Of a stretch of DNA of 64,000 nucleotides, positions 1 to 8,963 are shown piece by piece. The stretch is from Bathynomus jamesi. Taxonomy: Eukaryota > Arthropoda > Malacostraca > Isopoda > Cirolanidae. A program made the translations under genes and the position numbers. The notes under the pieces were generated by a model. That model was not told the DNA's origin. It ran no database searches and saw nothing but the letters and a program-made list of their open reading frames with translations. Numbering within the stretch: the first letter of the stretch is position 1; each line of letters begins with the position of its first letter. The stretch lies in the NCBI GenBank assembly GCA_023014485.1, contig JAJOZX010008832.1, positions 77,501-141,500 of the forward strand. Reading direction: 5' to 3'.

Positions 1-150
1 TCAAGTTTGAATCGTAATTTTCACTCGAAATCAAGAATAAAAATTTAAAATTTCTAAAAACAATTATTTTCTATTTATTTATTTAATTTTGTGAAACAAA
101 ACAATTCGAAAAAGAATATTAAAGAAATTATTTTTATATGTTGTATTCTC

Positions 151-153
<3 letters not shown>

Positions 154-200
<47 letters not shown>
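154..200. repeat. (TA)n microsatellite
   Basis: Uninterrupted TA dinucleotide tract of about 47 bp. Similar tracts recur throughout the window and often sit exactly at the edge of a mobile element. The surrounding 1-660 is AT-rich with homopolymer runs and shows no gene. Confidence 0.95.
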
Positions 201-203
<3 letters not shown>

Positions 204-666
204 AACGCCGGATTTTTTTTAATTTACAAAACTAAAAAATAAATCCTTTAAAAAGAACTCTTCCTATGATTTTTTTTTTTTAAATAAATGTCATGCTCAG
301 AAGCGTAAAGAACGATTTTTTTTGTTTTTATTGCATTCTTACATTTGACTTAAAAAAAAAAAAAAAAATTTGAAACGTACGTTTTGCAAAGCAGTTCAAA
401 ATCTCAAATCTTAAAAACAGCCTCTCAGTTATGCATTTTTAAGTTGTTGAAGAATTATTTACGTTTGTAGAATTTTAAAAATGTAGAATTTTTTACACGA
501 GTGAAAACCAAATTGATTTGGGAATAAAAAAATGAAATACAAAAAGAAAATAAATTAAATTAAAAATAAAAAACAGTTTTAAAAAAATAAGTGAAGTTCA
601 AAGACCTTATTTTACGCATATCATAAATTTCGAATATCACTAAAAAATTTAGGTAATCGCGAAAAC

Positions 667-797
667 GGAAATTTTGGTACTTTATCTTTATCTGCCCCCC
701 TTCGAAACCTACGGGAAAATTATTGACCTAACCGGGCATTCAATAATTTCTCCGTAGATTTCGAGGTGGCAGATAACCGAAAAGTATCGAAATTTTA
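667..797. repeat. Imperfect hairpin (inverted repeat, ~58-bp arms)
   Basis: Arms at about 667-726 and 739-797 are inverse complements with a few mismatches. The loop carries GACCTAACCGGGCATT, which reappears in the inverted repeat around 39980-40056. It is probably a small foldback element. Confidence 0.6.
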
Positions 798-908
798 AAT
801 ACTGTACGCTCATCAATATTTAATAATAAATAATGTACTTTTGTCAATATTTAAGAATTACTTGGAATTATTGTGTGCTACAGATGATATAGCTCTATTT
901 TGTACAAC

Positions 909-910
<2 letters not shown>

Positions 911-958
<48 letters not shown>

Positions 959-965
959 CTACTAC

Positions 966-1003
<38 letters not shown>
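911..1003. repeat. Self-complementary trinucleotide repeat (AAT)n/(ATT)n
   Basis: An (AAT)n run (911-957) passes through a short ACTACT junction into an (ATT)n run, so the two halves are inverse complements and can form one hairpin. Reading frames through it are artefacts of the repeat. Confidence 0.9.
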
Positions 1004-1004
<1 letters not shown>

Positions 1005-1194
1005 ATAAAAAAAAATTCTCATATCAATAGTTAAATGCATAATTTCTAGATTTAATAACTCTTTGCAGTATAGGTTAATTATGCGATACGATACTATGCA
1101 GTGTACTAGTCTAGATATTATAACCAAAGCCTACCTATATTTAGTCGAAATTTCAATCATTTTTGTGAGATGCAGCGAAGTAATATAATTTAAA

Positions 1195-1300
1195 AAGAAC
1201 ACACCCATCAAAATTTTGAGTTTCACATCCAAAGCCTGGATCAAATTTGCGAAGCTGCACTCAGCTCATAAGGGCTTACGGCTTATAGTTCAATATCACA
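1195..1300. repeat. Dispersed repeat shared with ~36240-36330
   Basis: The stretch with CACATCCAAAGCC, then AAATTTG and a GCATTC/GCACTC motif, is a diverged copy of the sequence at 36260-36320. On the minus strand both copies translate to a similar peptide (FGCEAQNFHGC in one, FGCETQNFDGC in the other). The element family is not recognised. Confidence 0.45.
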
Positions 1301-1557
1301 ATTATTTATTTTATGTTAAAATTATTGTAACAACAAAAAATTTTAATTTTCTTTATTTTCTCAATAAAGGATATGAAATTCAATTCAATTCAGAAACTAA
1401 GTAATTCGTAAGTTTAAAGTAAATGGTAGGTGTATTAGTGGGTGTTTTTATGCCCCTTGGTTGGTATATATTTCATATTAGGAAATTAAGTCACTGCAAC
1501 AATGGTTGCAAACATACTTTTCACAGATCCTCTTCGATGAAATATGGGTTCCCAGCT

Positions 1558-1558
<1 letters not shown>

Positions 1559-1592
<34 letters not shown>
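1559..1592. repeat. (TA)n microsatellite
   Basis: TA tract of about 34 bp downstream of exon 2 of the host gene. The rest of 1301-1797 shows no coding signal and is read as intron. Confidence 0.9.
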
Positions 1593-1595
<3 letters not shown>

Positions 1596-1797
1596 ATAGT
1601 GTTCTTTATAATGAGCTGCTTGGTGTGAATTTACAGTATACCTACATAAATTAAGATTCAACGACTTTGACTAACTGACTGACTGGAAGCAAGAAGAAAG
1701 CCGATTGGAGACCTGCCATAGCATACAGGTATTTTACTTGTATGTAAATACGTTTTATCAAGAAACGAAATCGTAATACAGGCTAAGACTGCCCTAC

Positions 1798-2009
1798 CTT
1801 AAACCTTCCTTCGTTGTAAGGAGGCTGCGCGTAGGGTATCCCCAAAAAGACGGAGACGTTGAGGAAGTGCCGCTGCAGCTCCAGAGGTTTATTGGCGGGC
1901 CTCTCATCGGGTCGAAGGCCAGGCATGTCGTAGAGGTACACGAAGAAGCCCTGAAGCTTTCCACTGTCCGTCGACACGAACACATCTTCAGCCAAAGCCA
2001 AATTTATAC
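1798..2009 (-). CDS. Gliotactin/neuroligin-like protein, internal exon (start of carboxylesterase-like domain)
   Basis: This 212-bp exon is bounded by a minus-strand acceptor (TTTAG before GTATAAAT at 2009) and donor (AAG|GTAGGG at 1798). It encodes about 70 residues. They contain VSTDSGKLQGF and LNVSVFLGIPYAQPP...EGRFK, which is the N-terminal signature of the carboxylesterase fold (the V.G...G and FLGIPYA.PP...RF motifs). The intervening YDMPGLRPDERP insertion resembles arthropod gliotactin rather than a catalytic esterase. Joining to the exon ending at 6906 completes a Gly codon in phase 1, and the exon leaves in phase 0. Gliotactin is a one-pass membrane adhesion protein of tricellular junctions. 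The catalytic region would lie beyond base 1 and is not visible, so neuroligin or another cholinesterase-like adhesion protein is the alternative. Confidence 0.7.
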
Positions 2010-2035
2010 CTAAATTTATAGAAAACGTCATTACT

Positions 2036-2039
<4 letters not shown>

Positions 2040-2092
<53 letters not shown>
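2040..2092. repeat. (TA)n microsatellite
   Basis: About 53 bp of TA repeats next to the exon 2 acceptor. Confidence 0.95.
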
Positions 2093-2095
<3 letters not shown>

Positions 2096-2419
2096 AGAAA
2101 ATTACCGTACAGAATTCTAACCCACCATCTCTTGCGTAGCGTAGCAGCTCGCACCCTCACCTTTTACTCTTTAATTTTACAATAATTAAGAATTTGAGCA
2201 AAGACAAAAGTATAATCATGAGTAAAGCCGATAAAAGTAAATAGATTGTATAATACTTCAAACTAAGGAAAATTATATAAAAAAAATTGAAAATTACTGT
2301 CTGATACCAGCGCAAGTTTGGGAAGTTAAAAGGTTCTATATTACAACATTTAATCAAACCTGAAGATAAGTTAAACAGATTTCCGCGTACTATAAAAAAT
2401 AAAGTGAGCGATGAATGTA

Positions 2420-3510
2420 TCATAATAATGATAAATTGTTTGCTTCTGGATCGGCCCAGGGAATCCTTTATAAACTCCCTTTTGAAATGCATAAAACAAA
2501 TAATCCTGTTCGTCAGACTACAGTGTCTACATACAATATGTTTAATTACAATTTGTCCCGATTTTTTGTTTCATTCTTGGCTCCTTTTACCTTTAATGGA
2601 TTTGCCATTAAGAACGCTTTGGAATTTGTTAATCAGATCGAGAAAATTTGTTATGCGCAATAATACTGTATGCGTAGCTTTCATATAATGTCTTTGTTCA
2701 CAAATGTTCCTTTGAGAGACACTATGTAGATTCGTGTATTAAAAAATTATTTCCGGATGGGTAAATAAATAATGATTCAGTTGATTAATGGCTTTAACAT
2801 GAAGCAATTTAGACAGATATTAAATTTAGCTACTAATAATAATTTTTCCTATTTAATGATGAATTGTATTTTCAATATGAGGGTTTGGGTATGGGTTCGG
2901 TTCTTTCACCAGCATTGGCTAACTCGTTTCTGTATCATTTTGAAAAGATATGGACTGAAGAGTGTCCTAGTGAATTTAAACCCTTTTTTGCTATAGAAGA
3001 TACGTAGAAGACTCAATTATGTTGTTTAGCAATGAGTGTTGTGCTACTATTTTTATAACTTTTTGTATAGGGTACTAAACATGTTAATCTTAAATTTACG
3101 TTCGAGGGTTCGAGGGGAAGATGAGCGATTTTTTGCCGTTTCTGGATGTACTTGTTACTAAGGGTGTTTCGTCTTTTACCACGACCTTATATAGAAAGAC
3201 TACTTTTAATAGGTTAGATATAAATTTTTTCAGTTTCGTTTATGACAAATAGAAACTTAGCCCAATTAATACATTAATTTACGAAACTTTTAATTTATGT
3301 TCAAACGTATTTTTGCGATAATAATTTTCCGGGTTATGCCTCTTATAATTATTAAAGAAATTTTTAGACAATTTACTCCTGTACAAAACCCGGTAACGGT
3401 ACATACCTAAACGAATAGTGTATTTGAGTGTTTCGTATTTGGGTTACTCTCGTTTTAATATTAGAAAATTACTGAGGAAAAACATTAAATTATATATATA
3501 TATATATAAT
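2420..3510 (+). pseudogene. Penelope-like element reverse transcriptase, degenerate copy 1
   Basis: Pieces in shifting frames give the order expected for a Penelope-like element (PLE) reverse transcriptase: FASGSAQGILYKLPFEMHK, then MSLFTNVPLRDT, then YEGLGMGSVLSPALANSF, then the palm-like RRYVEDS, and later FLDVLVTKGVSSF with LYRKTTFNRL. Stops and frameshifts interrupt it many times, and the catalytic YVDD reads YVED, so it is dead. No GIY-YIG domain is seen at its 3' side. The hammerhead-like motifs at 3604-3745 follow directly, as in the terminal repeats of PLEs. Confidence 0.75.
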
Positions 3511-3603
3511 ATAATATATATGCAATAAAATCACAGAACAATACGTGATCTTTTTAATAAGCAAAGAACCACAGGGAAAAGGAAAAGGAAACACGAAATC
3601 CGA

Positions 3604-3632
3604 GCGCTTTCGTGATATTCACATCTTCAGGG
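3604..3632 (-). ncRNA. Hammerhead-ribozyme-like motif (inverted copy)
   Basis: The minus strand reads CTGAAGA, then a TGTGA...TCAC stem, then GAAA. This matches the hammerhead core CUGANGA - helix II - GAAA. Helices I and III were not convincingly paired, so activity is unproven. Such motifs are known in terminal repeats of Penelope-like elements. Confidence 0.45.
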
Positions 3633-3660
3633 ACCAGAAAGAAATATTTTTTTCTTGTCC

Positions 3661-3690
3661 CTGAAGATGTGAATATATCACGAAAGCGCT
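3661..3690 (+). ncRNA. Hammerhead-ribozyme-like motif
   Basis: CTGAAGA (3661-3667), a helix II formed by GTGA/TCAC, and GAAA (3682-3685). It is one of two direct copies about 55 bp apart, downstream of the PLE reverse transcriptase remnant and in the same orientation. Confidence 0.5.
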
Positions 3691-3715
3691 TGGATTTTGT
3701 ATTTCTTTCTTGTCC

Positions 3716-3745
3716 CTGAAGATGTGAATATATCACGAAAGTGTT
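3716..3745 (+). ncRNA. Hammerhead-ribozyme-like motif (tandem copy)
   Basis: Second direct copy: CTGAAGA at 3716-3722, the same stem, and GAAA at 3737-3740. Tandem motifs suggest remnants of repeated PLE terminal repeats. Confidence 0.5.
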
Positions 3746-3784
3746 CGGATTTCGTGTTTCCTTTTCCTTTTCCCTGTGGCTCTT

Positions 3785-3790
<6 letters not shown>

Positions 3791-3822
<32 letters not shown>
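3791..3822. repeat. (TA)n microsatellite
   Basis: TA tract directly after the hammerhead-like repeats. From 3830 to 4240 the sequence is AT-rich with a short duplicated AAACCTTATTATATTCAGTG unit (3935-3975) and no gene. Confidence 0.9.
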
Positions 3823-4303
3823 TTCCCATGGAAAGAATCATGAAATGACACAAAAAAAAAAAAAACTCGAAAGTTTATGTAAGGCCATCGAAACGGACCT
3901 TAACCTTCTATAGTCTATAGATTACCTTATTATATTCAGTGAAAAACCTTATTATATTCAGTGAAAAACCTTACTTGAATGACTTCACCGCTTTCAGTAA
4001 TTTAAATATTCTAAGATGAAATAACGCTAAAAAAAATTCTTTATTTATACAGGAATGAATAAGTAACTCCATTTTTCATAAAATAATTTTGTAAATTATT
4101 TAATTAAAATTTACTATTCGTTATCATAGAAATTTTTTTTTAAATTTTGTTTATTTTATAAATTATTTTGTTGTAATTAAGCAAATGATGATGATAAAAG
4201 CATTTATCGAAAGTGGCCAATAAAAAGGTTTATTTCGCCTTGTTTATATATATATATATATATATATATGGGAATGAACTCAGAATGGTCCCCTGAGGTT
4301 TTT

Positions 4304-4909
4304 TATGATACACACAGACCGTGCATGGAACAAGGAACTCTTCTGGGATAATTAAATCCACTATAGTCCGAATAAGTAATGGTAAATGACAAATACCATT
4401 TTTTTTTTCATGATGCTAGCCCGACGTGGACAACGGGTCACTGGCAAAGAGGTCCCATAAATATAGCTTCCCTCACCAGCTATCTGCAAAGCAGACAGGA
4501 TCCAGCTTTGGGACATGGATCTAGGGTTTAAAGCAGCCTAGCCCTGCTACATTTAGAACCTAAATATAAGCAAAAGACTCGCTGCCTTCACGTCAGATTG
4601 AATACGTATTCAATCTGACGTGAAGGCAGCGAGTCTTTTGCTTATATTTAGGTTCTAAATGTAGCAGGGCTAGGCTGCTTTAAACCCTAGATCCATGTCC
4701 CAAAGCTGGATCCTGTCTGCTTTGCAGATAGCTGGTGAGGGAAGCTATATTTATGGGACCTCTTTGCCAGTGACCCGTTGTCCACGTCGGGCTAGCATCA
4801 TGAAAAAGAAAAACTATGGTATTTGTCATTTACCATTACTTATTCGGACTATAGTGGATTTAATTATCCCAGAAGAGTTCCTTGTTCCATGCACGGTCGG
4901 TGTATCATA
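4304..4909. mobile_element. 600-bp foldback (near-perfect palindrome) between two TA tracts
   Basis: The left arm (4304-4605) and right arm (4606-4909) are almost exact inverse complements that meet at TACGTA with no spacer. The outer ends are TATGATACAC and its complement. (TA)n tracts flank both sides (about 4242-4269 and from 4906 to 4926). It has no coding capacity. The arms look very similar, which suggests a recent origin or gene conversion. The element class is unknown. A Tc1/mariner-type MITE inserting at TA is possible, but the duplication is hidden by the TA tracts. Confidence 0.7.
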
Positions 4910-4926
4910 TATATATATATATATAT

Positions 4927-5787
4927 AACTGCAATGACCACGCAGTATATTAATGTATAGAAACGACGTAAGTATAGAGGAGTGTTCTGCACACGAGGAA
5001 GAGAAATAACGAACAAATGAAAAATGAGGTGACCGCCCGGGAATCGAACCCAGGATCTTCCGATTGCGGTCAGATATGCTACCACTACACCACGGGCCTC
5101 GAGAATTACGACTTCTGACTGATCGAGGCCCGTGGTGTAGTGGTAGCATATCTGACCGGCAATCGGAAGATCCTGGGTTCGATTCCCGGGCGGTCACCTC
5201 ATTTTTCATTTGTTCGTTATTTCTCTTCCTCGTGTGCAGAACACTCCTCTATACTTACGTCGTTTCTATACATTAATATACTGCGTGGTCATTGCAGTTA
5301 AATGTACATATTCACGATTTGCGAGGGTGCCCTCTCAAGGCATTGGTTTCTGCCCTATGTAGGAGAATTACGACTTCTGACTGATCGAGGCCCGTGGTGT
5401 AGTGGTAGCATATCTGACCGGCAATCGGAAGATCCTGGGTTCGATTCCCGGGCGGTCACCTCATTTTTCATTTGTTCGTTATTTCTCTTCCTCGTGTGCA
5501 GAACACTCCTCTATACTTACGTCGTTTCTATACATTAATATACTGCGTGGTCATTGCAGTTAAATGTACATATTCACGATTTGCGAGGGTGCCCTCTCAA
5601 GGCATTGGTTTCTGCCCTATGTAGGAGAATTACGACTTCTGACTGATCGAGGCCCGTGGTGTAGTGGTAGCATATCTGACCGGCAATCGGAAGATCCTGG
5701 GTTCGATTCCCGGGCGGTCACCTCATTTTTCATTTGTTCGTTATTTCTCTTCCTCGTGTGCAGAACACTCCTCTATACTTACGTCGT

Positions 5788-5795
<8 letters not shown>
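4927..5795. repeat. tRNA-like repeat array I (one inverted plus three tandem copies, 262-bp period)
   Basis: tRNA-like segments lie at 5026-5100 (minus), 5125-5200, 5387-5462 and 5649-5724 (plus). The three plus copies belong to a near-exact 262-bp tandem unit. Each copy has an A-box-like TGGTGTAGTGG and a perfect B box GGTTCGATTCC. The anticodon arm pairs TCTGA with TCGGA around the loop CCGGCAA, which would give anticodon GGC but lacks U33. The acceptor strands pair poorly and no poly-T terminator follows. The array is therefore read as a SINE-like repeat and not as tRNA genes. TA tracts bound both sides. The inverted first copy makes a 170-bp arm complementary to the tandem unit. Confidence 0.75.
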
Positions 5796-5828
<33 letters not shown>

Positions 5829-5923
5829 CATGAAAGTAACACGTGAATAATATTTATGATGAAAATAACCGCGAATGAGCACTATTTTTTGCTTTCTTTT
5901 TCCTTCGTCGTTATTTTCATCAT

Positions 5924-5924
<1 letters not shown>

Positions 5925-5954
<30 letters not shown>
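5925..5954. repeat. (GT)n microsatellite
   Basis: About 15 GT units in the intron. Confidence 0.9.
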
Positions 5955-6905
5955 ATTCCATCCGTATAATTACTCATAATTAGTGAATAATTATGTATGA
6001 TGTGAAGTGACTGTAACTTCAAAATATACTAATTTGTAATTACCAAGTGCTGTCCTCTAAATTCATTGACCTTCATTTAAGAGAGATAAGAAAAGGAATG
6101 TTCAAATAGGCGTGCGATAGTTTATGAAAATCAAATACAATATGACGAGATACGTTTGAAAGGAAGCCTCGATAATGAAGCCTACGTAAAATTGCTGAAT
6201 AAAACCTAATTTTAATTTTTCTTTCTTCAGCCGAGTTAAAATTGGATGATCTGTTTTCTGTACGATAATAAAAAGTCACAATAAATACATTCGATAGGCC
6301 TAAGTATGAAGTTTCGTGGACACCTGTGTAATTGCAACTCCCATGACCCTTGAGTGCCTGAAAGTTGGTGACGTCGGAAACTACTAACCGACCAAGAACG
6401 ACCACCGAAGCTAGTATACGCTTAACCCGGGCATAAGATTCACTGATTGGCCTGACGTATGAGGTGGAGAAGTGGTTTCTAATTTTTCCGACTTTGTTAA
6501 AAATCCAGTAGCCACGAAACTACGTATGAGCCATTCATTTCTTAATTGTAGGTTTATTCCCTTAATTCAACTTCTCTTAATTAACAATATTAACATAAAA
6601 TCTGTTCTCTGATTTTAAGTCAGTACATTTCTTAAGGAGTGGATGAGTGTAACTGGTTCATAAAGCCCTTCATTAAAGAAGTTTCAGGTAGTCTATATTA
6701 GGGTATTCTAATGAAGCCTATCTTTTTTAAGAAGCTGAATAATATTTAGAAGTGCCCTACGTAATAACTGTCTTTAAAAATAAATAAATTTGCTTCATAA
6801 AGACTGTTTCTATACGAAAATTTAACAGTTCACCTATTAATTTCTGACATGCAATCACTATATTAAGCAATAAATATTTTTATCTTAAGGCCTAAGTAAG
6901 AATAC

Positions 6906-7320
6906 CTGGCGTTTCTCCTGGTCGTTTCTCGCCCTGTAGATCTGGTCTCCACCTATCGAAAATTGTGTTCCCAAACTCAAGTTCAGGATTTTCTGGATCA
7001 TACTGATTATAATTTAGTCTCAGCCTATCCCTGTCTCTGGTACCATATCCAGGCACTCCTCTTTCATTGGTACGATATTCGGATTCCCTATACCTAACGT
7101 TATCGGTATGGTGATAGTTCCTGTCGCGATATGGGTCATTATAATTGTCGCTAGGATACCCATAACTGGGTCGTCTATAGTTTGGAATGAGATATTTGTT
7201 CTGAGGACGAGAAGTGGATGGACGGTTGAAAGGTTGATCGTAGAAGTCCTCATTTCGCTCAGACCGAAACTGGGGGTCCGCGTTAATACGAACAAAGCAT
7301 AACAAGGTTACAGTTATCAC
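6906..7320 (-). CDS. Gliotactin-like protein, 5' coding exon with signal-peptide-like segment
   Basis: The open frame encodes about 138 residues before a strong donor (CCAG|GTATTC). It opens with a hydrophobic stretch (LVITVTLLCFVRINA, then DPQF) that looks like a signal peptide and cleavage site. A low-complexity segment rich in Tyr, Arg, Asp and Pro follows (for example DNYNDPYRDRNYHHT). The join to 2009 restores a Gly codon in frame. There is no in-frame ATG: the frame is open upstream only to a stop near 7354, and an ATG at about 7345 is out of frame by one base across a run of five T. Either the start is in an upstream exon, with an acceptor such as TTTTTAG near 7321, or the T run has lost a base in the genome or the assembly. 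The secreted N-terminus agrees with gliotactin topology. Confidence 0.6.
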
Positions 7321-8012
7321 TAAAAACGCACTAACTTTAGCCTCATTAACACTTTAATCGATATTCTATGGCCCTCTTCCATTTCTCCAAAAGACAGAGG
7401 GTCACATGGCACTGTAGCACTTTATTCACGAGTACACTCGACCGTTAAAGACTTTAATCTTCGGTTCATTGTAAACAACGCATCGTCGATCTCAATTAAA
7501 CCAACGAAAGTAACATTGTGGCGTCTCTACTTCCACGCACAGTCAAAAAAAAAATTCCTTCCTGCGCCCTACGGACATTCTTTTTGACTTTCCAGGTGTC
7601 GCTAACGAAACGCCATTATCACATTTCACGGTGCTTGTGGATATCTTTATATATTTTTTAAACCATTTATATTTAATACTATATTTATAACAAAATTATT
7701 TACATAATAAATTAATTATATATATTTTACTAGTTTACAATTCAACCTTATAAGAGGCAAATATTCTACGTAACTGAAAACTGGCAACCATTTTTTTTCT
7801 TTAGTCACATACGCTTTATATACTTTTTCACCTGTCCGCCAGGTGGCAGTACGATGCAGCGAAAATTAGATAGGGGACTTTAAATTTCATAAATGGTCGT
7901 TTCTTCGTTTCATTTCTTAATCTGATGTTTCGGTAACACTTTTCTGAAGATGAGAAAAGAATTCCTGAAACGTTAGATTAATAACTGAAATTAATGTGCT
8001 CTTTTTTGAATC

Positions 8013-8015
<3 letters not shown>
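7321..8015. other. 5' flank of the gliotactin-like gene, no gene seen
   Basis: No open frame of note. The 5' UTR and promoter of the minus-strand gene should lie here, but no core-promoter motif could be fixed. A hammerhead-like motif occurs at 7944-7975 (separate entry). Confidence 0.4.
7944..7975 (+). ncRNA. Hammerhead-like motif, degenerate
   Basis: CTGAAGA (7944-7950), a weak helix (GAGAA...TTCCT) and GAAAC (7967-7971). The spacing matches the copies at 3661 and 11527, but helix II is poorer. Confidence 0.35.
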
Positions 8016-8017
<2 letters not shown>

Positions 8018-8044
<27 letters not shown>

Positions 8045-8047
8045 CTG

Positions 8048-8088
<41 letters not shown>
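8018..8088. repeat. (TA)n followed by (GA)n microsatellites
   Basis: TA tract to about 8055, then about 15 GA units to 8088. Confidence 0.9.
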
Positions 8089-8231
8089 TTTAGCCCACTT
8101 AAAATGTTAAAATGACATTTCCTTAATCGCATCTCATGTTTTAAAGAACTGACGAGGCTGCGTGCGTTCCTGAAAGTTAAAAAAAAATTAAATTGTACAC
8201 TGAATATTTTGGAATTCCTCCCCCTCTCTCC

Positions 8232-8520
8232 CAGGTGGCCCAAAAGTCGCGCATAGGAATTATCAGTGTTGATTATAATATATTATTTTCTTTCTTTTAG
8301 ATAGAGGATGGCTGCGAAATTATCAATAAATGAGAGGGTGAGCTTGGTTTTAATGTATGGAATACCAGGTACAACAAATCAATGCATCGGTACAGAATTT
8401 AAATTCTGTGCCGATTCATCGATTTGTTGTACTTAGTATTCCATACATTAAAATCAAGCTCACCCTCTCGATAATAATCAACACTGAAAATTCCTATGAT
8501 GCGCGACTTTTGCGCCACCC
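8232..8520 (+). mobile_element. Tc1/mariner-type MITE, palindromic, carrying a transposase start
   Basis: The ends are inverse complements (GGTGGCCCAAAAGTCGCGCA on the left; the mirror image with GGGTGGCGCAAAAG ends at 8520, next to TATATA). The arms continue to a centre near 8401; the right arm lacks about 53 bp. The left arm contains ATG and a short reading frame MAAKLSINERVSLVLMYGIP at 8309, which resembles the first helix of mariner-type transposases. This looks like a deletion/foldback derivative of an autonomous element. Confidence 0.65.
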
Positions 8521-8728
8521 TATATATAATATATATACTATACGAGTGATTCCAAAATTGTGAGGGATTGCCTGTCTTTCGTTTGAACTAAAATTTTAAA
8601 TCTTTATATTGGATGGTATGATGCCATTTATTAGTACGAGACCGAATGGCAGTTTTCCTTAATATTAAGTAGGAAGCCAGGTCTGTAGTTGACGCCAATG
8701 TACGAATCGATGTGCGCTTTACTCGTAA

Positions 8729-8860
8729 GCAGGGTGGCGTAGTATCGCGATACATTTTCTGTATCTTGTATCGTATCACGATACATTTTTTATTATTTGT
8801 ATCGTATCGAAAGATACGATACAAATAAGTGTCAGTGACGCGATACTTTATCATAGACTC
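8729..8860. repeat. hAT-end-like repeat with GTATCGTATC palindromes
   Basis: It starts CAGGGTGGCGTAGTATCGCG and runs through repeated GTATC/GATAC motifs, including a hairpin TTTGTATCGTATC-GAAA-GATACGATACAAA (8796-8826). The first bases look like a hAT terminal repeat. No clear opposite end or target duplication was found. Confidence 0.35.
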
Positions 8861-8963
8861 AGTCAGTGATCTTTCCCCTCCCCTCTCCATGATCTCCCCT
8901 TCCCATCCCCGAATCCCACTCCCAGAGTAATTCAGTTGTTTCATATATATATATATATATATA

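Larger units (their letters stand above)
2010..6905 (-). other. Intron between the two gliotactin-like exons
   Basis: The minus-strand donor CCAG|GTATTC at 6905 and the acceptor TTTAG at 2010 delimit a 4.9-kb intron. It is filled with unrelated repeats: TA tracts, a Penelope-like remnant, hammerhead-like motifs, a foldback and a tRNA-like array. From 5830 to 6890 there is only a (GT)n run at 5925-5954 and no recognisable gene. Confidence 0.65.

Noticed and set aside
909..1127. Open frame of 72 codons on the minus strand
   Set aside because: It runs through the (AAT)n/(ATT)n repeat and gives poly-Ile and poly-Tyr; a repeat artefact.
5125..5724. Three functional tRNA-Ala(GGC) genes
   Set aside because: The B box is perfect and the anticodon stem pairs, but U33 is absent, the acceptor strands do not pair and there is no poly-T terminator; they are part of a tandem repeat.
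7360..7640. Core promoter of the gliotactin-like gene
   Set aside because: No TATA, initiator or downstream element could be placed with confidence.
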